DNA of 9,957 nucleotides from the NCBI GenBank assembly GCA_964345215.1, contig CAYFQH010000059.1, positions 1 to 9,957 on the forward strand, given 5' to 3'. Made by a program: the position numbers and the translations under genes. This stretch comes from CAYFQH01 sp964345215 (GTDB lineage: Bacteria; Bacillota; Clostridia; Christensenellales; Aristaeellaceae). How positions within the stretch are numbered: position 1 is the first letter of the stretch; each line of letters begins with the position of its first letter. A model generated the notes under the pieces. The model searched no databases. It saw only the letters and a list, made by a program, of their open reading frames with translations, and had not been told where the DNA came from. Below, one piece after another: positions 5,949-9,957 of this stretch.

Positions 5949-6976
5949 AAGGGATGCACCTCCTCTACCAACAATCCCTTGTCTTTTAAATAGGCCATGG
6001 CTGCTTGGGTAATCAGAGGGTCAACGGGTTTTTCAATAAGCATTTGCCCGTATTGTACCCCGTTTAATGTGCGCATGTCTGCGGCCAAAATGCTAAAGGC
6101 ATGATTTAAGGTTAGGGTTAAATCGCCAATAATGGGCTGGCCTACCTTTGAGCCGTCAAACACAATGCGAAGGGCCGGCACCTGCTCTTCAAACAAGCCG
6201 TTTTCGCTAGGCACAATGCCAAAAAGCCTGCGGCCTGCGGCGCTTTTTGTATGGGTAAACACATCGTTTACGCTGCCTTCTTCGGCAATTTTGCCGTTAT
6301 CCATAATGGCTACCTTGGTGCAAATTTGCTTGATTACAGCCATTTCATGGGTGATAATTACAATGGTAATGCCCATTTGCCGGTTAATCTCCTGCAAAAG
6401 GCTTAGAATGGATTGGGTGGTCATCGGGTCTAGGGCGCTGGTAGCCTCATCGCATAAAAGCACCTGAGGATTGGAGGCCAGGGCCCTGGCAATGGCCACC
6501 CGCTGCTTTTGCCCGCCGGAAAGCTGGGAGGGGTAAGCGTCGGCTTTGTCTTCAAGGCCGACAATTTTAAGCAGCTCTTTTACCCGTTGGTTGGCTTTTG
6601 TCTTGTTAACCCCTGCAATGTCTAAAGGATAGCGGATATTTTTAGATACGGTTTGCTGCATAAGCAAGTTAAAATGCTGAAAAATCATGCTGATGGAGCG
6701 GCGCAGGGTTAACAGCTCTTTTTTATTCATGGTTAAAACGTTTTTGCCATCAATAAAAATCTTTCCTTCGGTAGGCTCGTCCAGCCGGTTTATACAGCGG
6801 ATCAAGGTGCTTTTACCGGCACCGCTCAAGCCGATAATGCCATAGATATCCCCCTGAGAAATGGTTAAATTAATGTTGTTTAGGGCAACCACTTCACCAT
6901 CGGGAATGGGGTATACTTTTTTTACACTTCTAACCTCAATTAAGGGTTTAGCAATAGAAGGGACTGCTGAGGGCAT
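5945..6976 (-). CDS. metN: Methionine ABC transporter ATP-binding protein MetN
   Basis: This is a 343-residue ABC ATPase. The motifs are Walker A GLSGAGKST (49-57), Q-loop Gln100 (IFQHF), signature LSGGQKQR (152-159), Walker B LLCDE (173-177, Glu177 catalytic) and the H-loop His210 (ITHE). The C-terminal 266-343 matches the NIL domain, the regulatory module that in MetN binds methionine and slows uptake when internal methionine is high. Length and domain order are typical, and the NIL domain separates MetN from other amino-acid ATPases. The ATG at 6976 is preceded by AGGAAGG about 11 nt upstream. The first 12 residues (MPSAVPSIAKPL) are a short non-conserved extension. It is transcribed from its own promoter at 7035-7063 and leads the metNI operon. 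Confidence 0.95.
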   Translation of the reverse strand: MPSAVPSIAKPLIEVRSVKKVYPIPDGEVVALNNINLTISQGDIYGIIGLSGAGKSTLIRCINRLDEPTEGKIFIDGKNVLTMNKKELLTLRRSISMIFQHFNLLMQQTVSKNIRYPLDIAGVNKTKANQRVKELLKIVGLEDKADAYPSQLSGGQKQRVAIARALASNPQVLLCDEATSALDPMTTQSILSLLQEINRQMGITIVIITHEMAVIKQICTKVAIMDNGKIAEEGSVNDVFTHTKSAAGRRLFGIVPSENGLFEEQVPALRIVFDGSKVGQPIIGDLTLTLNHAFSILAADMRTLNGVQYGQMLIEKPVDPLITQAAMAYLKDKGLLVEEVHPL

Positions 6977-7019
6977 GTGAAGATCCGCCTTCCTGCAAAT
7001 TGAATTCCCCCTATTTTAC

Positions 7020-7027
7020 TAGGAGAT
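7020..7027. repeat. TAGGAGAT near-copy of the metQ repeat in the metN leader
   Basis: TAGGAGAT differs by one base from the TAGGAAAT units near metQ. With CCTA at 7010-7013 it forms CCTA-N6-TAGG just downstream of the metN transcription start (about 7028). It may be an operator shared by the two divergent promoters, but one near-match is weak evidence. Confidence 0.3.
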
Positions 7028-7034
7028 AAAATTT

Positions 7035-7063
7035 ATGATACCTCAAAGGGGAAACCCTGTCAA
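7035..7063 (-). promoter_or_regulatory. Sigma-A promoter of metNI
   Basis: On the minus strand TTGACA (plus 7058-7063, perfect consensus) and TATCAT (plus 7035-7040) are separated by exactly 17 bp. The start would be near 7028, leaving a leader of only about 50 nt, too short for a SAM or T-box riboswitch. The spacer contains the dyad AGGG-GAAA-CCCT (7047-7058). Confidence 0.8.
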
Positions 7064-7085
7064 CACCAATAAAATAAAGAAAGAA

Positions 7086-7171
7086 TGGAAAATGAAAAAA
7101 AATTCATTTCCTATTGACATGGTAGGAAATAGGTGCTAATATACAATTCATACCCAAACGATAGGAAATGA
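7086..7171. repeat. Cluster of TAGGAAAT repeats around the metQ promoter (candidate operator array)
   Basis: Four related units lie here: TGGAAAATGA (7086-7095, plus), TCATTTCCTAT (7104-7114, inverted), TAGGAAAT (7123-7130, plus) and ATAGGAAATGA (7161-7171, plus). Units 2 and 3 form ATTTCCTA-N9-TAGGAAAT centred on the -35 box. Units 2 and 4 are a perfect 11-bp inverted pair bracketing the promoter. Units 1 and 2 form a third dyad. This is how a dimeric repressor or activator site looks. I cannot name the protein. Confidence 0.5.
7114..7142 (+). promoter_or_regulatory. Promoter of metQ
   Basis: A perfect TTGACA (7114-7119), a 17-bp spacer and TAATAT (7137-7142) preceded by TGC (extended -10) are present. 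Transcription would start near 7149, giving a leader of about 174 nt. The -35 box sits between two inverted TAGGAAAT units, so a bound regulator would compete with RNA polymerase. Confidence 0.7.
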
Positions 7172-7180
7172 GGTGAACCC

Positions 7181-7246
7181 ATGCGGCTGTTATATCCCTT
7201 ATTAGGAAGAGCTTTATGTGTTAATGGCCGAATGCGGCAGGCCTGA
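7181..7246 (+). CDS. Possible 21-residue leader peptide (uORF) in the metQ 5' leader
   Basis: The ATG at 7181 is preceded by GAGGTG with a 5-nt gap, a good ribosome binding site, and the frame ends at TGA 7244-7246, 76 bp before metQ. The peptide begins MRLLYPLLGRALC and contains Cys13 and Met18, plus several Leu and Arg codons. Placement inside the leader of a methionine-transport gene suggests a regulatory peptide or attenuation, but I see no run of Met codons and no clear terminator/antiterminator pair downstream. It may also be a chance frame. ATGC (7181) can pair with GCAT (7247-7250), and GGC with GCC next to it, enclosing the frame in a long-range stem. Confidence 0.35.
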   Translation: MRLLYPLLGRALCVNGRMRQA

Positions 7247-7322
7247 GCATATAAAAGGTTTTACTTAAAACGAAAAACAAAAGATACATACATTGTACAT
7301 AAGGTTATAAAGGAGAATGAGA

Positions 7323-8150
7323 ATGAAAAAGTTAACAGCGTTGGTTTTGTCTTTGGTTTTGGTTCTATCTCTATCCCTGGCCCTGGCCGAGGAGAAGAAA
7401 ATTGTTATCGGGGCTACCGCTTCCCCCCAGGCTGAAATTTTAGAGTTTATTGAAGAAGATTTAAAAGCTTTGGGCTATACCCTTGAAATTGTGGAATTTA
7501 CGGAATATCCTCTCCCTAACCCCGCCTTGGCTGCAAAAGAAATTGATGCCAACTATTTTCAGCATATTCCTTATTTAAATGACTATAATTCCACCGTGGC
7601 CCCTGATGAACAGCTGCTGCCCGTTATTGGCGTGCATTATGAGCCTTACGGTATTTACGCCGGCAAAACCGCTACCTTGGAAGAAATTAAAGAGGGAGCT
7701 ATTATTACCGTTACAAATGACCCGGCTAACGAAACCCGTGCACTGTTGCTTTTGCAGGAAGCAGGCCTGATTACACTGGCGGAGGATGTAACCTTCAAGC
7801 GCGCAGTAACGGTGCTGGATATTGTTGAAAATCCCTTAAAGCTTGACATTAAGGAAGTAGATGCCTCCAACTTGCCCTCTACCCTGGCTGACGCAGACTT
7901 TGCAGTGATTAACGGCAACTATGCCCTGGCTGCAGGCCTAAGCCCTGCAAAAGATGCCATTTACTTGGAAGATGCGGAAGGGCTTTCTGGCAAAGAATAT
8001 ACCAACTATGTGGTGATTCGCCCGGAAGACAAGGATGCAGATTTTGTAAAAGCGTTAGAGGAAGTACTTTTGAGTGAAAAGGTAGCCGAATACATTTTGA
8101 ACAACGAAAACTATAAAGGCGGTGTTTTCCCGGCCTTTGTACAGGAATAA
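7323..8150 (+). CDS. metQ: Methionine-binding protein MetQ (NlpA family), apparently not lipidated
   Basis: This is a 275-residue substrate-binding protein of the NlpA/MetQ family that delivers methionine to MetNI outside the membrane. Residues 1-22 are a signal peptide with an ALA|EE type I cleavage site. There is no cysteine in or near it, so it lacks the lipobox normal in Gram-positive MetQ. Family motifs are IGATASPQAEIL (29-40), IDANYFQHIPYL (74-85), TNDPANETRALLLLQ (131-145, Arg139 probably contacts the ligand carboxylate), and INGNYALAAGL (196-206). The start is ATG 7323, 7 nt after AAAGGAG; ATG 7317 is only 2 nt from that site. It has its own promoter and is divergent from metNI, with a terminator after the stop. 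How it stays near the cell is unclear. Confidence 0.9.
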   Translation: MKKLTALVLSLVLVLSLSLALAEEKKIVIGATASPQAEILEFIEEDLKALGYTLEIVEFTEYPLPNPALAAKEIDANYFQHIPYLNDYNSTVAPDEQLLPVIGVHYEPYGIYAGKTATLEEIKEGAIITVTNDPANETRALLLLQEAGLITLAEDVTFKRAVTVLDIVENPLKLDIKEVDASNLPSTLADADFAVINGNYALAAGLSPAKDAIYLEDAEGLSGKEYTNYVVIRPEDKDADFVKALEEVLLSEKVAEYILNNENYKGGVFPAFVQE

Positions 8151-8224
8151 AACCTACAGATAACACAAATAGAGGCGGTCTTCCCAACTGTTGTTTATGC
8201 AATACAGCCTCAAAAAGCAATAAA

Positions 8225-8263
8225 AAAACCGGCTCGGAACAACCTTGGTTCCGAGCCGGTTTT
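8225..8263. terminator. Bidirectional terminator between metQ and citrate synthase
   Basis: A perfect 16-bp stem (8225-8240 with 8248-8263, core CCGGCTCGGAAC / GTTCCGAGCCGG) has a 7-nt loop. Four T follow on the plus strand and seven on the minus strand, so it serves both converging genes and is strongest for citrate synthase. The rest of 8151-8319 shows no gene. Confidence 0.93.
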
Positions 8264-8319
8264 CCTTAATATATGGGTTTTATGTGCTAAATGAAACCGC
8301 TCCGTTTTGTTTTGAAAGC

Positions 8320-9684
8320 TCAACGCTGGTCAAGGGGAAGGTAGCTGTTGGTGTCGCCTATGTAGCGGTATTGAGGCCGAATAATTCGCCCGTCGTTTAG
8401 AATGGATTCCATTCTGTGGGCGCTCCAGCCGGCCATACGGGAAATGGCAAAAATAGGTGTATACAACTCCACCGGCAGGCCTAGCATTTCATAGGCGAAG
8501 CCGCTGTAAAAGTCGATATTGGCGGAAACCCCTTTGTACATGGTGCGCTCTTTCGTAATTAGCTTCGGTGCCAGTTTGGCAACGGTTTGGTAGAGGGCAA
8601 AATCCTCTTCCCGGCCTTTCTCTTTGCTTAGGGCGGCTACAAAATCTTCAAACAAAAGTGCCCTTGGGTCCGACAGGGAGTAAACGGCGTGGCCGATACC
8701 ATAAATCAAGCCGGAACGGTCAAAAGCCTGCTTATGCAGCAGTTTGGTAAGGTAATCGGCTACTTCTCCTTCGTTTTGGATGTTTTTTACCTGCTCTTTT
8801 AAGTCCTCCATCATCTTGGAAACACGGATGTTGGCACCCCCATGGCGAGGGCCTTTGAGGCTGCCAAGAGAGGCAGCTACGGCACTGTAGGTATCGGTGC
8901 CTGAAGAGGAGACCACGTGCATGGTAAAGGAGGAGTTGTTACCGCCCCCATGCTCAGCATGAAGAACCAGGGAAAGATCCAGCAGCTTGGCTTCTAATTT
9001 TGTAAACTGATGATCAGGACGCAGGATGTATAAAATGTTTTCTGCAAAGGATAAGTCGGGCCTTGGCAGGTGAATAAAAAGGCTCTGCTCTTTTTCGTAA
9101 TGGTTATAGGCATGGTAGCCGTATACCGCCAGCAGGGGAAACTGAGCAATTAACTGCAAACATTGGCGAAGAACGTTGGCAATGGCTGTATCATCCGGGT
9201 TATCGTCGTAATAATAAAGCATTAACACACTTCGGGCTAAGGCATTCATCATATCGTTGGTGGCTGCTTTCATAATAATATCCCTAACAAATTTTGGCGG
9301 CAGGGAGCACAGGCCCAATAAAAGGGCAGAAAAATGTGCAAGTTCTTCTTTTGAAGGAAGCTTTCCAAATAAAAGCAGATAGGTGGTTTCTTCAAAACCA
9401 AACCGGTCTTCCTGTATAAAGCCCTCTACAATATCTTTTATATTGATGCCCCGGTAATAAAGCTTACCGTCCATGGGCATTTCTACCCCATTCAATGTTT
9501 GTTTGGCTGTTACCTTTGAAATATTGGTTAGCCCGGCAAGAACGCCGTTTCCACTTAAATCCCTTAATCCCCGGTATACATGATGGGTCTCATATAAATC
9601 AGAAGGGATCACCTGGTTGTCATAGTAAGAGGCAAGGGACACAATGTCCGGATAAAAGTCGGTATAAATACTCTTGTTAGGCAC
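8320..9684 (-). CDS. Citrate synthase
   Basis: This 454-residue enzyme condenses acetyl-CoA and oxaloacetate to citrate in the cytoplasm. The catalytic triad is visible: His245 in LHAEHGGGNNSSF (241-253), His332 in GIGHAVYSLSDPR (329-341) and Asp391 in SANIDFYSG (387-395). Other family blocks are LKGPRHGGAN (276-285) and the Arg-rich SRMAGWSAHRME (415-426). The first 60 residues are an N-terminal extension before the conserved core (about G66 on), as in other clostridial citrate synthases. The start codon is GTG (9684-9682), with AAAGGAAGTGAT just upstream. Methylcitrate synthase cannot be excluded from sequence alone. The gene stands alone: no aconitase or isocitrate dehydrogenase is in the window, so it may feed glutamate synthesis rather than a full TCA cycle (inference). 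Confidence 0.93.
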   Translation of the reverse strand: MPNKSIYTDFYPDIVSLASYYDNQVIPSDLYETHHVYRGLRDLSGNGVLAGLTNISKVTAKQTLNGVEMPMDGKLYYRGINIKDIVEGFIQEDRFGFEETTYLLLFGKLPSKEELAHFSALLLGLCSLPPKFVRDIIMKAATNDMMNALARSVLMLYYYDDNPDDTAIANVLRQCLQLIAQFPLLAVYGYHAYNHYEKEQSLFIHLPRPDLSFAENILYILRPDHQFTKLEAKLLDLSLVLHAEHGGGNNSSFTMHVVSSSGTDTYSAVAASLGSLKGPRHGGANIRVSKMMEDLKEQVKNIQNEGEVADYLTKLLHKQAFDRSGLIYGIGHAVYSLSDPRALLFEDFVAALSKEKGREEDFALYQTVAKLAPKLITKERTMYKGVSANIDFYSGFAYEMLGLPVELYTPIFAISRMAGWSAHRMESILNDGRIIRPQYRYIGDTNSYLPLDQR

Positions 9685-9871
9685 AGGATCACTTCCTTTC
9701 GCTTGGTTACTCTTAAGTCAACGCCACCCAAGTCGGGCGCAATGAAAAGGCAGTTTTTTACGCAAGACATCGTTAGAAACACTCGAAATAGGGGAGCTAT
9801 TCCTGTGCTTTTTTCCTTGTTTTCCAAAAAAGTCCTCTCACCCTTTCACCGCCCCTCCTTTTATACGGTGT

Positions 9872-9908
9872 TTTCTTAATCATACCATGAAATATAACGA
9901 AAATTAAA
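9872..9908 (-). promoter_or_regulatory. Extended -10 promoter of citrate synthase
   Basis: On the minus strand TATGAT (plus 9879-9884) is preceded by TGG, an extended -10 element. The -35 region is AT-rich and weak (TAATTT or similar). Transcription near 9872 gives a leader of about 188 nt to the GTG at 9684. That leader shows small stems only, such as CGCC/GGCG (on the minus strand, near 9720-9740), and no riboswitch that I recognise. Confidence 0.5.
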
Positions 9909-9931
9909 GAAAAAAACATAAAGGGTGCAAA

Positions 9932-9957
9932 AAAGGATGCTGATGGGAGCATCCTTT
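9932..9957. terminator. Terminator at the right edge, for a gene outside the window
   Basis: A perfect 10-bp stem, AAAGGATGCT / AGCATCCTTT, with a 6-nt loop is present. On the minus strand it is followed by TTT and more, so it ends a minus-strand transcript arriving from beyond the right edge. It also separates that transcript from the citrate synthase promoter. Confidence 0.8.

Noticed and set aside
7317..7322. ATG 7317 as the metQ start
   Set aside because: It is only about 2 nt after the GGAG site; ATG 7323 is correctly spaced and gives a normal MKK signal peptide start.
6977..7322. SAM (S-box), T-box or cobalamin riboswitch in the metNI/metQ gap
   Set aside because: The metN leader is only about 50 nt. 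The metQ leader shows no S-box core, no T-box sequence, no B12-box-like core and no terminator hairpin. A covariance-model search would be decisive.
9609..9827. 72-residue minus-strand frame overlapping the citrate synthase start
   Set aside because: It overlaps the conserved gene in another frame and has no recognisable domain or clear start signal.
1..9957. Mobile elements, prophage, defence or toxin-antitoxin system
   Set aside because: No transposase, integrase, phage or toxin-like protein, no target-site duplications and no compositional island seen; all full-length genes are housekeeping or envelope type.

Overview
The window looks like a stretch of chromosome from a low-to-moderate GC Firmicute, most likely of class Clostridia. 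The reasons are strong AGGAGG-type ribosome binding sites, TTGACA/TATAAT-type promoters with 17-bp spacers, compact hairpin-plus-T terminators, and a typical gene set: a YugP-type zinc metallopeptidase, a Pro/Thr-linked lipoprotein with peptidoglycan-binding repeats, MetNIQ, and a clostridial-type citrate synthase. I cannot name the genus. I see no IS element, phage gene, CRISPR array, tRNA or rRNA, so this is mostly ordinary core genome with a few unusual details.

Layout. 1-98 (-) is the start of a LysR-type regulator that runs off the left edge. It is divergent from 226-1254 (+), a YeiH/UPF0324 membrane protein. A two-way hairpin at 1356-1418 separates this pair from a 40-residue single-span membrane microprotein at 1435-1557 (-). 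A YugP-like zinc metallopeptidase (1782-2468, -) has a good promoter with a LexA-like GAAC-N4-GTTC box at its transcription start. Divergent from it is a 630-residue lipoprotein with six peptidoglycan-binding domains and no catalytic domain (2739-4631, +). It is followed by a small Cys-rich YkgJ-like protein (4711-5208, +).

The right half carries a methionine ABC importer split into two divergent units: metN-metI (6976 down to 5289, -) and metQ (7323-8150, +). The 346-bp gap between them holds one promoter for each unit, a series of repeats around TAGGAAAT, and a short reading frame with its own ribosome binding site in the metQ leader. MetQ has a signal peptide but no lipobox cysteine, which is unusual for a Gram-positive importer. 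After a two-way terminator comes citrate synthase (8320-9684, -) with a leader of roughly 190 nt. The right edge is a terminator belonging to a gene outside the window.

How the genes work together. LysR/YeiH (sulfur-compound transport, by family) and MetNIQ (methionine uptake) both touch sulfur metabolism. YugP, the peptidoglycan-binding lipoprotein and the microprotein belong to the envelope. Nearly every gene has its own promoter and terminator, so the only clear operon is metNI. The most interesting material is regulatory: the repeat-rich metNI/metQ intergenic region with its candidate leader peptide, and the possible SOS box at yugP.
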